A DNA stretch of 64,000 bases from positions 59,558,597-59,622,596 of the forward strand of contig CM065303.1 of NCBI GenBank assembly GCA_032871835.1, in the 5' to 3' direction. Made by a program: the position numbers and the translations under genes. This DNA comes from Dipteronia dyeriana. Taxonomy: Eukaryota > Streptophyta > Magnoliopsida > Sapindales > Sapindaceae. This document shows positions 12,030 to 23,466 of this stretch, piece by piece. Every line of letters begins with the position of its first letter. Position 1 is the first letter of the stretch. A model generated the notes under the pieces. The model saw only the letters and a program-made list of their open reading frames with translations, had not been told where the DNA came from and made no database searches.

Positions 12030-12205
12030 TTTAAGGACCATCATTTTGTGATTGACTTATTTCATGACAAACCACACCATATTGGGGATGATTGTGTAAT
12101 GGGTAGCTTAGGTCCTCTTAATGATTTTCAATGCAAGCTTTCAAGCATTTCCATGACTTCAAGAGCGAAAGATATATTCCCTTGACTTTGTCTCTTGAAG
12201 AGTTT

Positions 12206-14112
12206 TGTTGTGCTAAATTTTGTAAAATTACTCGCAAGCGCACGAGTCTATTGTAAAATGGTTTATACGGAGTATGAGGTCGATCCCACGAGGACTAATG
12301 AAAAACTAATCAAATCTAAATTTAACCTAATTCTAATCTAGTTAACGAAAGGTGAATTTTGAATTAATTAAAACTAAAAACTAAATAAACAACTAATTTG
12401 TAAACTTTACTCAATGGAAGAAAAGTCTGAGGTTCGGAATTCACCATTATCAACAATGCAATGTTTTACTATTCGAATTATTAATTCTCAGAATTCTGAG
12501 TAGTAATTTAGAAATCAATCTAATGCTTTCTCAAGATTTATCAATTACGTTCTTAAAAAATAATCTTATGTAAATTCTTTATTCCAATTGACATAATGTA
12601 TAAGACCCAAGTATTACATGTATCTAACATTTGAAAAACATTTTTTTTTTGAACCGCGACTTTTATTCAAGAGCCAGACAAGGCAACAACAACACAAAAC
12701 AAAAAGCAAACTGCAACAGAACAAGCTGAAGCTCAAGAAGCAGAGCAGTAAAGCCGCCAACTCTCCAACAGACACCCCACCACCTCCAGACCACACTAAA
12801 CTGCAACAAGCAACCTAAAAACTCAACACAAAACACAGGAAAGCTCAAATGCACCATCTCCATACCACACAACAATCTTTCTTTTGCAGTAAATACAAGT
12901 AAAGGATTCTTTGTTACCGGCACTAGTGAATTTGATACAATGATCACCCGACACAACCCAAATTTATGATCCAAGTTCTTCACTTTCATGGAAACTTTTA
13001 CCTAAAAAATGTTTGCTTAGTTTAACCATTGGCTTCAATTCTTCATTGATGACTATGAGCCCCTTGTAGAGAAACAAAACAACACCCCAAAAACACAGGC
13101 ACAGACCAGGAAAAAGCAGCACGAAAGCCCCAAAAACAGAGCAAAGAGGCTGTAAACAGCCAGGGAAAATACCCACACAATAGGGGATTAAACATCTCCC
13201 CAAACAATGGTCAAGGGTTCTTAATTTAAACATCAAAACACAAAGCCCGATTAATAAAAACAACTGTAACTACCCAAAATACTTAATATTAAGGGTGAAA
13301 CAATTTAATAAATATAAATCAATGAAAAATAAGAATTATAAACATTAAAACCACTTTGGGAGTTATACCAAATAGCAAAATAATTACATTGTTTATAAGG
13401 TTTCATCCTACACATCATAATTAAATTCGAAACACATGGCAAAACCAAGAACAAAAATTCGATTAAAACTCGACATGACGACAAAAATATGGCGACGAGT
13501 TCAGTATGAATATAAACCAAGTCTGCACCAACTTCAGTACCCCAAAATCACCAAGTCTGCTCACTCTTTTCTTCTTCACGTTGCACGCACAAAAGCCAAT
13601 TTTTCTCTCTTTGACTGTTGTGCAAAACATTCACCTATTTTCTTCCAAACGAATGCCCACACATGCTTTTCTCTTTCTTTGACTGTTGTGCACACGACAT
13701 TTCAATCTCACTTTATTTTTTTACTTTTATAAACCTCTCCCAATGGATCCCCTTTATTGACCTAATTTCCTTTTATATATTTTTTTCACATAATCCACAG
13801 GTGCACAATTTCCTTCTCTTATTTGCTTCGACTTGATTTGGCTTGACTTTAACTTGAATGGGACTTGGACTTATTTTCTTGGAATTAGTTTATAGGTCTT
13901 CAAATTGGGCTTGATTTGGACAAGCTTTTGGGTCTGAAATTTTTCTTTTGATCAAAATCAATTTAAATGCTCCAATTAACTTCAATTTCAAACTCGATTT
14001 CTTTTTATTCCTGTTTCACGAAAATGAATCTAATTAAAATAAAACTAATATTAAAATTGGACTATTAAATCTATTTTTAGGGACAATAAATATATATAAA
14101 ATATGCTTATCA
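12206..14112 (+). mobile_element. LTR-like insertion with perfect 5-bp duplication
   Basis: The unit begins TGTTGTGC and ends GCTTATCA. It is flanked by AGTTT on both sides (12201-12205 and 14113-14117), and the paralogous LTR lacks it. No coding region or primer site is present, so it is probably a solo LTR of about 1.3 kb enlarged by a LINE tail. Its start carries the GCAAGCGCACGAG and CGATCCCACGAGGA phrases that I recall from other plant retroelement termini; that link is recall, not a search. Confidence 0.75.
12641..13255 (-). mobile_element. LINE 3'-tail fragment(s) inside the LTR-like unit
   Basis: A poly(T) run at 12641-12650 followed by CTTTTATTCAAGAGCC is the reverse of a LINE tail like those at 5068 and 23467. 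The T-rich 3' UTR of a LINE (read on the minus strand) extends to at least 12830. The segment to 13255 holds a second similar T-rich block (13060-13160) and may be a second tail. AAAAACA on both sides (12634-12640 and 13256-13262) is a possible but A-rich, hence weak, target duplication. Confidence 0.45.
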
Positions 14113-15162
14113 AGTTTAGGTACACACACACTTCATGCATGCTTTGTTCACCTTGCATTTGTGTTCTTTATTGCTTATATGTGTGCATCATTTATACATT
14201 GCACAAACTTACATGCATTTATATTGACATGCATTCATTCCTTGTTGCTCATATGTTTATTTCTTTACAATTACAGTTGCACTTCATTTCTAGATTTAAG
14301 TGTGGTTTTGTATGGTAGAATTTGTTTCCCGATGTCTGATCGGAAATGTCCGTGCTTGCACATTGATATGCTTGAGTTTCTTGCATGATGATTGACCACT
14401 TTGGAAGTTTTCCCTTCCGGGTGTTGTTCTGCGGAGATGATCAGCGGTAATGGTGATCGCCGAATAAACCGCCGTTTGAAACAAAAGGTTTTGGTTTATG
14501 ATTGGTGGTTGTTATCGGCGATTTGGGTAACCGCCGAATTAGGTGCCATTTGAATCCAATGGGATTCGGGGATCGGCGGTTGGGTGACCAGTGAATTACA
14601 TCTATAATGTCTGGTGTAAATGACGGTTGGATAGGCGGTCATACTGACCGCTAAATGTGACCTCCGAATTGTACCTGACAGGATAAAATGGTCTTTTCAC
14701 GTCAATTCATTTTTTGTCGCTATAAAACCACATTTCTCTCTTCTTCTTCTCCAACTCTCTTGCATTTACAGAAACCCTAGAGAGAGAAAGATAGTCTTGA
14801 GAGAGAAAGCTTCATTTAAGCTTCATTAACTCTCCATACCCAAAACCCATGCATTAATTGCATCAATCTTTCATGGGTCTTCTTCAATCTTTACTTGGTA
14901 AGTAAGAAAACACATCTCATCTTCATTTAATATTCTCTAAGTCCAAGAATTCATTTTTAATGCATAGGATTTGCAAAAATCAATTTTTGAATGCATTATT
15001 ATGTCGAATGATAACATGATTGGGTTTGGTTGTGATAACTAGCATTTAGAACATTATTACCCTATAGCGAAGTCTTTATGCTTTACATTTAGACATTGTT
15101 GTGTATGACTCATTGATTGCATTTCTTGATTGCATTTATTGTCCTTTCCTTATTTTGACAAC

Positions 15163-15479
15163 TTGATACCAAATCTGAAAAATACAGCTTTTATTTTCTT
15201 ATCTTCATTTCTTTCTCTGTATTCTTTATCTTTCTTTTATTTGTCTCTTTGCTCCCAAATTTCACTTTCCTCTGTCTCTTATGTTTTCTTTTATTTGATT
15301 TCATCTATAATATTCTTTAAGCAAATATATAAAGACAAACATATCAGATGATGTCTAAGTACACGTGTCTTTCAATCAGACACACCACACAAGCTTACTC
15401 AACTTATTCTTTTTCTTGTTTCACGAAATTTCTTCTTTTTTTAATGGTCCCTTTACTTTGGGCCTCTATTGGGTCATAA
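15163..15479 (-). other. Possible LTR and primer site remnant of the gypsy fragment
   Basis: On the minus strand this ~310-bp block follows the chromovirus pol end and finishes with TTTTTCA, then a TTGGTATCAA primer-site-like string (plus 15163-15172). It also contains a TATATATTTG TATA-like motif. LTR-then-primer-site order after pol would mean a 3' LTR joined to a second internal region. The evidence is only motif order, so this is tentative. Confidence 0.3.
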
Positions 15480-18400
15480 ATGTTTGGACCTTACTAAACA
15501 AATTTCGTCCTCGAAAGTTACTTACCAATTCGGATTAAGCAAGGATACTGGTTACGCATTTGATCTTCCTGTTCCCAAGTTACTTCTTCTGTTGCATGAT
15601 TCCTCAATAAAACTTTTACTAACAAAATAGTTTTAGTATGCAACACTTGTTCCCACATATCTAGAATTTTAATTGGGTCTTCTTCATATGTCAGATCTTC
15701 CTTTAACTTTACTCATTGTTCTGTCAAAACATGTTAAAGATCAGCTATGCATCTGTGGAGTATAGATACATGAAACAAATCATGAATTCTGGACAGTTTT
15801 GAGGGTAAGGCTAAGCCGTATGCAACTGCTCCCACGCTACCAATAATCTCATACGGTCTAATGTACAGCAGACTCAATTTTCCAAGTTTCTTGAATAGTA
15901 ATACACATTTCCAATGAGAAATACATAAAAGCACTCAGTCACCAACTTTAAACTCAAGTTTTCTTTTGCATTTGTCATTATAAATTTTCTTTTTGTCTTG
16001 AGCTATCTTCAATTTATCTCTAATGGATCTGATCTTCTTAGTAGTAACTTGCACAATCTTCGGACCTAATACTTTCCTCTCACCCACTTCATCCCAACAT
16101 ACTGGTGTTCTGCATTTTCTTTCATAAATAGCCTCATACGATGTTATTCCAATGCTAACATGATAACTATTGTTGTAGGTAAATTCAGTTAACGGTAGAT
16201 AAACATCCCAACTTCTTTTAAACTCAATCACACACCCTCGAAGCATATCCTCTAACGTTTGAATAGTACATTCTGACCGACCATCGGTCTATGGGTGAAA
16301 GGCGGTAGTAAAATTGAATCTAGTACTCAGAGCCTTCTGCAAACTTGGCCAAAATCTGGATGTAAATCGAGGATCTCTATCTAACACAATTGATACCAGT
16401 GTGCCATGGAAGCGAACTATCTCATCAACATAAATTCTAGCTAGTTTATCAAGTAAATAAGTACATTTGATAGGTAGAAAATGTGCAGACTTTATAAGTC
16501 AATCAACAATTACCCATATACAGTCATGGCCATTCTAAGTACGAGGAACTCCTACTACAAAATCCATAGTGATGTGTTCTCATTCCCACTCAGGAACCGG
16601 AAGAGGTTGTGAGAGGCCTACGGGTTTCTGAGGCTCTACTTTAATTTGCCGATAGATTAAACATTTAGAAACAAATTTTGTTATTTCTCTTTTCATACCT
16701 TGCCACCAATAACACTCTTTCAAGGTACGATACAACTTAGTAATTCCTTGATGCATCGCATATGCTGAAGAGTGGGTTTCTACTAAAATCTCTTTCTTTA
16801 ATTCTAAAATTTTTGGTACGCAAAGCCTATTATTCAAAACTAAAGCACCATCATCCCTTAATACAAAATCAGCCAGTATATTATTCTTCACTTCCTCCTT
16901 CCGCTTGACGAAATAAGGATTTTGGGCTTGTAATTCTCTTATACAATCAATTAAAATAGGCCTAACCTGAAAGGTAGCCAATAATGCTCCAGAATCATCT
17001 AATGTCAACTTAACTCTCAAGGATTTCAATTCATCTAATAAAGAAAGATAAACCTTCTTCAAATGAGCTAGGGAACTTAGGGATTTCTTACTAAGTTCAT
17101 CTACCACCACATTTGCCTTACCATGGTGGTATTCGATGGAGCAATCATAATCTTTAATCAGCTCTATCCATCTTCTTTGCCTAAAATTCAATTCTTTGTG
17201 TGAAAAGGAACTGCAAACTTTTTAAATCAGTATAAACCTGACAAGTGATCTCATACAAGTAATGCCTCCAAATTTTCAATGCAAAAACAATCGCAACACA
17301 CTCCAGATCATGTGTTGGATAGTTCAATTCATGCTTCTTAAATTGTCTAAAACCATTTGCTATTACCTTTCCATTTTGCATCAGTACACACCCTAAACCT
17401 GGCATGGAAGCATCACTATAAACAGTAAATCCATCATTACCTGACTGAAATGTAAGTACTGGAACAAAAGTCAATTTCTTCTTAATAAGTTCTTGAAAGC
17501 TCCGTTCACAAGCTTTTGACCATTCAAACTTCACATCCTTCTGTGTAAGTTTCGTCAATGGAGCAACTATTTTAGAAAATCCCTCTAAAAACCTTCGATA
17601 ATATCATGTTAAACCCAATAAGCTTCTAATCTTAGTCACACTAATGGGTTGTCCTCAATTCACTATAGCTTCAATCTTTTGAGGATCCACATAAATACCA
17701 TCAACTAAGATAACATGACCCAAAAAGGTAACTCTATCTAGCCAAAATTGACATTTACTGAACTTAGCATAAAGTTGCTTCTCTATCAAGGTGTGTAGAA
17801 TAATTTTCAAATGTTCTACATGCTCTTCCTCATTTTTAGAATACATCAAAATGTCATCAATGAACACAATAATGAACTGGTCTAGATAAGGATGAAATAT
17901 TATGTTCATCAAATCCAAGAAGGTTGTTGGAGTATTGGTTAACCCGAAAGGCAAAACAAGAAATTCGTAGTGTCCATAACAAGTTCTGAAAGCAGTTTTT
18001 GATACATCAAAATGTCTATTCTTGAGTTGATGATAACTCGAGCATAAATAAATCTTCAAAAACACTTTTGCACCCTGGAACTGGTCAAACAAATCATCAA
18101 TGCGGGGGAGTGGATATTATGTTCAGTTGTCGATAATCAACACACAACCTTATAGTTCCATCCTTCTTCTTAACAAATAAAACTAGTGCACCCCATGCAG
18201 ATATACAAGGCTGAATAAAACCTTGATCTACTAACTCCTCTAACTGTATATTTACTTCTTTCAATTCTCTTGGAGCCATTTGATTAGGTTCTATGGAAAT
18301 TGGAGTTATTTTGGGAGCCAAATCAATCACAAATTCAATTTCTCTAACTGATGATAATCCTGGAAGATCTTCAGGAAACACATCTGAATATTCTCTTACC

Positions 18401-18612
18401 ATGGAAATATCTTCTAATTTCATCTCACTAGTTCTTATATCAATAACATGAGCCAAATAAGTTGAGCATTGTTTTCTAAGCAATCGACTAGCTATAATAG
18501 CAAATATAATACAACAATGGAGAATTCAACGCTCACCACACCAAATAATCTCATACTCTTCTGGTTTTCAAAACCTTACTTCTTTTCAAAAACAGTCTAT
18601 AGTAGCGCAATG
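15480..18612 (-). mobile_element. Truncated Ty3/gypsy chromovirus (Tekay/Del-like)
   Basis: The block aligns in order with the inner element at 32271-35390: chromodomain end, integrase, RNase H, reverse transcriptase, then part of the protease region, where homology breaks near 18612. Gag, the 5' LTR and the primer site are gone. It belongs to the same lineage as the inner element but is clearly a different family member. Left (3') context is discussed under 15163-15479. Confidence 0.8.
15500..18483 (-). pseudogene. pol remnant: RT, RNase H, integrase, chromodomain
   Basis: Reading down the minus strand: the post-protease leader ([14 protein letters not shown]) and first RT block lie at 18483-18097. 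The RT core, with PFGLTNTP and the catalytic FIDDIL motif, lies at 18092-17655. RNase H ([14 protein letters not shown]) lies at 17558-17181, and the integrase zinc region (H...CLIYRQIK) at 17191-16580. The integrase core region with TYNNSYH and RKCRTPVCWDE lies at 16246-15935, and the C-terminal part at 15934-15734. Pieces lie in several frames and the catalytic integrase block between 16580 and 16250 is full of stops, so no enzyme can be made. The RT Asp pair itself is intact. Confidence 0.8.
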
Positions 18613-18825
18613 TGTAGCAAGTGTTAGGTTTTAGATTTATGTTGGCTTGATTCCATAACAAAACTCTCTTTATTTGAATGTCTAGTTGCTTAGGTGATTC
18701 GTGATTGATATAAGCTTCAAATGAGGAAACCAACTTCACATTCAAAGTTCATCTTCAAAAGGAAAGGTGCTTACTCAGATGCTAAGGTATCGAGATTATT
18801 CTTCCTCTTATAAGGCGTTAGCACG

Positions 18826-18858
<33 letters not shown>

Positions 18859-19099
18859 TGCATACATTTTTTGTCTTTGAATCATTGTGCCCAATTGGTA
18901 TAAGACATTCACACACTTATTGAAGTATGCACATGTATTAGATATAATTTGATAACTTTTATAAAATTGCATGTTCTAGGACTATATCTTAGAAACGGCA
19001 TACTTGTGTGTTCTTGTGTATGTTTTTTTATGTTTATGTGATAATGGTTTGTTGGTTAGAGGCAGAGGATAGAAAAAAAAAATCTTATTATGGTAATAG
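18613..19099. other. Unassigned spacer with (CG)n(AC)n microsatellite
   Basis: The spacer holds a compound microsatellite at 18823-18858, CG repeats turning into AC repeats. The rest is AT-rich without a recognisable gene. It may include LTR or leader sequence of the following copia element, but no LTR match was found inside the window. Confidence 0.55.
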
Positions 19100-19119
19100 A
19101 AAAAAATATAGACCCAAGT

Positions 19120-21367
19120 CTTGAAGTTAGAAAGGAAGATGTAACTATTATAGTAGAGAAGGGCACTGGAAAGTTGATTGTTCGAAACTCAAAGAAAAAA
19201 AAGGAGACAATTAAAAAAATCCTCTAATTTTGGTAATGCTAATGTTGTAGAAGATTATTCTAGTAATACCAGTGTTGTTTTATCAGTCGAATCTGGTTGT
19301 TTAAACAACACTTAGATTCTTGATTCGGGTTGTTCATACCATATGTGTCTCAATATTGAGTGGTTTGCTACTTATCAATCAATTGACGGTGTTGTTGTTT
19401 TGATGGGGAATAATAAGTCCTGCAAGGTTGTTGGTATTTGCACAATTCGAATTAAGATGTTTTATAGTATTTTTTGAATTTTTTCTGTTGTTCAACTTTT
19501 ACCAGATTTGAAGAAAAATGTTCTTTTTGGGTACAATTGATTCACAATCTTATAAGTATTCATAAGAAGGTGGAGTTTTGAAAGTTGGTAAAGGTGCTCT
19601 TGTTGTGAAAAAAGGAAAATTGTCTAATGGTGTCTATGTACTTTAGGAAAGGTTAACGATTGGTGTTGCAGTTGTTTCGTCTTCACCATATCCAATTATG
19701 ATATTACTCGTTTGTGGCATATGCGTTTAATGAGTGAGGCTGTCATGACTATTTTGAGTAAATGAGGTTTGTTAGAGGGTCAGAAAACAAGCAAACTTGA
19801 CTTTTGTGAGCATTATGTTTATGGGAAATAATGCAAAGTTAAGTTTACTACAACTACTCATAGAACAAAAGGGTACATTGGAATATATCCATTCAGATCT
19901 TTGGGGTCCTGCTCCTATGAAGTCAAAAGGTGGTTGCATGTATATTCTGAAATTTATTGATGATTTTTCCATGCATGTTTGGGTGTATTTCTTCAAAAAA
20001 AAATGATGTTTTTTTCTAGATTCAAGAGTGAAAAGTTCTTGTTGAAAATCAAATAGGAAAAAAAATAAAACGCCTAAGAACTGATAACGGTTTTAAATTT
20101 TTTGAGGATCAATTTAATGAGTTCTGTAAGAATGAAGGGATAGTAAGACACAATATTGTTAGAAAAATGTCATAGCAAAATAAATTTGCATAACGTATTA
20201 ATAGAACCCTATTGAAGAAAGCACGTTACTTGCTTTCAAATTCGGGTTTGGAAAACAATTTTTAGGCTAAAGCTGTTAATTATGTCTGTTATTTGGTGAA
20301 TAGGATCTCCATCAACTACAATTGAATTGAAGACTTCTATTAAGGTATGATATAGTACTCTTGCTAATTATCCTGAATTTAAATTATTTGGTTGTCCTAC
20401 ATATGCTCATGTGAGTAATGGTAAACTTGAGCATAGTGCTATAAAATGTGTATTCTTAAGATTTGAGACTGGGGTGAAAGGTTATCGTTTGTGGTGTATT
20501 GAACCCGAGTCAGAAAAATTTATAATTAGCAAAGATGTGAAATTTGATGAATTTGTCATGTTACATGAGAAGAAAAAAAATTGTAGTTGCAGATACAAAT
20601 CTTGGTGTTAGTAAATAGGTGGAGCTTGAAGTTGAAGATTTTGATAAAGTGCAAGATGACATTTTAGTTCAACCAACTCAAGGTGATATACATAACTCTA
20701 TTGATAATATATAAAAAGAAATACAACAATACAGTATAGCCACAGGGAGGGAAAGAAGATAAATTAGACCACCTCAATGGTATGGGTATGCAAATTTAGT
20801 TTCTTTTACATAGAATGTTATAGAAACTAATGAATTTCAGGAACCCTTCACTTATCGGGAAGCCGTCAGTTCTTCTCAGTGAGCTATTGTATTGAGTGAA
20901 GAAATTGAATCTCAGCTTAGTGGTGAATTTGAGATGAAAGATTTGGGTATTGCGAAGAAAATTTTAGGTATAGAAAAGTGGGCAAGTTATTTTTGCCATA
21001 GAAAAATTATATATAAAAAAAATTATTGAACGAAAGATTCAAAACCTGTGACTACTCCGCTTGCTATATATTTTAAACTTTCATCATCTTTGTGACCAAA
21101 GTTTAAGAATGAGGATGAATAAATGTCTCAAATTCTTTATGCTAGCGTTGCTAGGAGTATGATGTATGCTATTGTTTGTACTCGTCCTGGTATCTCACAT
21201 ATTGTTAGTGTGGTTAGCATATTTATGGATTCTCTAGGAAAAATTCATTGGGAATTAGTGAAATAGATTTTTCGGTATTTGAAAGATACTATAGATTTGG
21301 GTTTGGTATTTGGAAAAATTATTATAACTAGTAATATTATCGGTTGTGTGGATTCTGATTATATTAG
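19120..21367 (+). pseudogene. Copia gag-pol remnant, first part
   Basis: In order: a zinc knuckle at 19148-19190 (CNYYSREGHWKVDC) whose second Cys is replaced by Tyr; the protease motif LDSGCSYHM near 19318-19345; the pre-integrase LWHMRLMSEAV near 19712-19745; and the integrase core HSDLWGPAPMKSKGG near 19890-19935, with FIDDFS carrying the catalytic Asp. Then come the LKTDNG-like RTDNG near 20075, an integrase C-terminal piece at 20411-20611, and RT palm/thumb fragments at 20890-21360 (GEFEMKDLG, VARSMMYAIVCTRPG, VDSDY). The central RT core with its catalytic YVDD block is missing between about 20910 and 20920, a large internal deletion. Frames are broken many times. Confidence 0.7.
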
Positions 21368-22906
21368 TGTTGTAAGGCTGAAATTAACTTAAATGTGTGT
21401 GTCTAAATAACCTATAGGGGGTGAATAGGTTTTAACAAAATTAATCGTCATCTTTTGATTAATCAAAATTAATCACACAAACAATCATTGTCATAAAAAG
21501 TGCGGAATTTAAAACATGACACAATGAGTTGTCTTACGTGTAAAAAACTCACGGGCCTAATTGTCAATCAAACCCTCAAATCCACTATTTGTAAAAACGA
21601 TTGCAATATAAGTTGACCACATCACACATAAACGGTTACTAGTCCACTTTTGCTACCCGTGGGTCTTTAATAATGATTTTAGGCTCTTGCTTGTACACTA
21701 CCCATGGTACATACAAGACATAACTCTCAAAAGAAGATATATGCAACCTAATGTGAATATGAGAATATTCTAAATGCATAAATGTTAGGTCAACACATTT
21801 AATGCTTATATATTCATGGATGAATGATTCAAACAATCCTAGATATCATGTTGTTATATGACATACATATAACTTAGCTATATGAAATAAATGCAAACGT
21901 AGATGCAATAGCTATCATAATACAAAACCCAAAAATCAATACATAAAAATCTTAACTTGTAGATTAAAACTTAGTCTAGATGCAAACAAGTCATAAAAGG
22001 GATTTTTTGTTAAGCAAGAACACTAGAATGAATGAAGATGGTGTTCTACTTACCACGTCATGTGTGTTAATGAAGACCTATGCTAAAACACATCTTAGAT
22101 GAAGCTAGATGATGCTTGATTCATGAATGAATGATGGATGTTTGGGTTTTGGTCAAGAAAAATTGAATCTTGATCGCTTTTCTTGCAAGTCACTCTTAAG
22201 CTTTATAAGTGAAAAAAAAATTGAAGCTCTAAAGAAACTAAGAAGAGGAAAAGATCTATATATATGAAGCCCTAGTTGAAATGATGTTGCTTTGAATAAA
22301 GCCAACAAGATCCTGTCATTACCATTTTATATATTGTGGCTTGGGTAAGTTTTCCAGACCTTGATAAGCACAACGATGCACTCACTGGACAATACCGCGG
22401 TTAGGACCGCTGTGCAGACATGTGCACATGCCAAGGTACAAGCAACAGAGGTGTTTTGAAGAAAACCGTGATAGGGACTATTGTGTAGGCATGCGCACCA
22501 GTCGCGGTATCTTACACATGAAACCTCTGGAACCAACCGCGATTTAGACATGTGCATAGCCAGCGACCTGTACTGCAGTTAAGATAAAAAGTTCTCTTTT
22601 CCAGACAATTAAAACACACTCGCCTATATGAATCATGTGCAAGTGTGGAGTGTGATTAATGCATAAATGCACCAAGACAGAGGCATACAAATAGCATGTA
22701 ATCAAATAGAATTCAATGCATAACAAATAGCAATGCATGCAAGTGAGTATGTGCAATTAGATCTCTTCAATTTAAAGTAGAGTCAAGTTATCTACCTTCC
22801 CTGAAGCACTTGATGTCCAATGGCATTGATGATGGGTATTCTTTAAATCCTAAGCTACCCTTACGAGTTTGGAACCCAATTGTGATTTTGTCAACGAAAT
22901 AAGCCA
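21368..22906. mobile_element. Unknown ~1.5 kb insertion splitting the copia element
   Basis: The copia RNase H coding sequence stops at VDSDYI (about 21365) and resumes with RRSLTGYVFTLSGSAIS (about 22930), so the stretch between is an insertion. It starts TGTTGTAAGG and ends AAGCCA, with near-matching 5-mers ATTAG (21363-21367) and ATTAT (22907-22911). It carries the TATAGGGGGTGAATAGGT phrase near its left end. No coding region is recognisable. It may be a solo LTR or a non-autonomous LTR element; the class is not settled. Confidence 0.5.
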
Positions 22907-22911
22907 ATTAT

Positions 22912-23330
22912 AAAGCGAGGCACTTACAAAGGCGATCTCTGACAGGTTATGTCTTCACACTTTCAGGTAGTGCCATTAGTTGGAAGGCTACTTTACAGTA
23001 TATTATTGTTTTGTCTACTACGGTGGCAAAGTATATGGCAGCGGTTGAAGCAGTGAAGAAAGCTATTTGGCTTAGATGTTTGGTTTGTAATCTAGGTTTA
23101 CAGCAGGATTCTACCATTGTATTTTGTGATAGCCAAAGTGCGATACATTTGACAAAAAAATCTTACGTATCATGAGAGCACCAAACATACTGATGTCAAA
23201 TATTACTTAATCGGGAGATTATATCTCAGTGATCAATTACGGTCAAAAAAATTGCTAAAGAATAAAATCTGGTTGATATGTTGATCAAGCATATTATAGT
23301 GCTCAAGTTCAAGAACTGCTAGGACTTGAT
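22912..23330 (+). pseudogene. Copia RNase H remnant, second part
   Basis: The translation gives LTGYVFTLSGSAISWKA, then VAKYMAAVEAVKKAIWL and IVFCDSQSAIHLTK, the RNase H motifs of copia pol with the D-S-x-S-A catalytic-Asp signature. The end (NLVDMLIKHI, near 23269) corresponds to the usual N-x-ADM-x-TK end of the polyprotein. Stops interrupt the frame near 23172 and beyond. Confidence 0.75.
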
Positions 23331-23466
23331 TTGTGTTTGTAAATTGTGAGTTACCATAAGGGGTTTGTTGCAGGAAATGACAAACAGAAATTCTACTCGA
23401 TAGACCTTGGTGAATTTAAGCCAAGGTGAAGATTTGTTATTATTTGGCTTAAATTAGTTAGTAACC

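Larger units (their letters stand above)
6032..15162 (+). mobile_element. SIRE-like Ty1/copia element, pol-less, with nested insertions
   Basis: Two homologous long LTRs flank an internal region of about 2.9 kb (9140-12029). After the 5' LTR comes a tRNA-Met-type primer binding site, and before the 3' LTR a purine-rich tract. The internal region encodes only a broken gag with SIRE-type zinc knuckles; no protease, integrase, reverse transcriptase or RNase H is visible. It is therefore either a deletion derivative or a non-autonomous relative of SIRE elements. Each LTR has been hit by a further LTR-like insertion. The 3' LTR lacks roughly its last 640 bp and stops at 15162, where unrelated sequence starts. 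Confidence 0.75.
12030..15162 (+). repeat. 3' LTR of SIRE-like element, truncated, with insertion
   Basis: Homologous to the 5' LTR in two blocks, 12030-12205 and 14118-15162, separated by the 12206-14112 insertion. Similarity stops abruptly after TTTTGACAAC at 15162, so the last ~640 bp and the downstream target duplication are lost. Confidence 0.75.

Noticed and set aside
12618..12818. Plus-strand Lys/Gln-rich ORF
   Set aside because: It is the antisense of a LINE 3' UTR starting next to a poly(T) tract.
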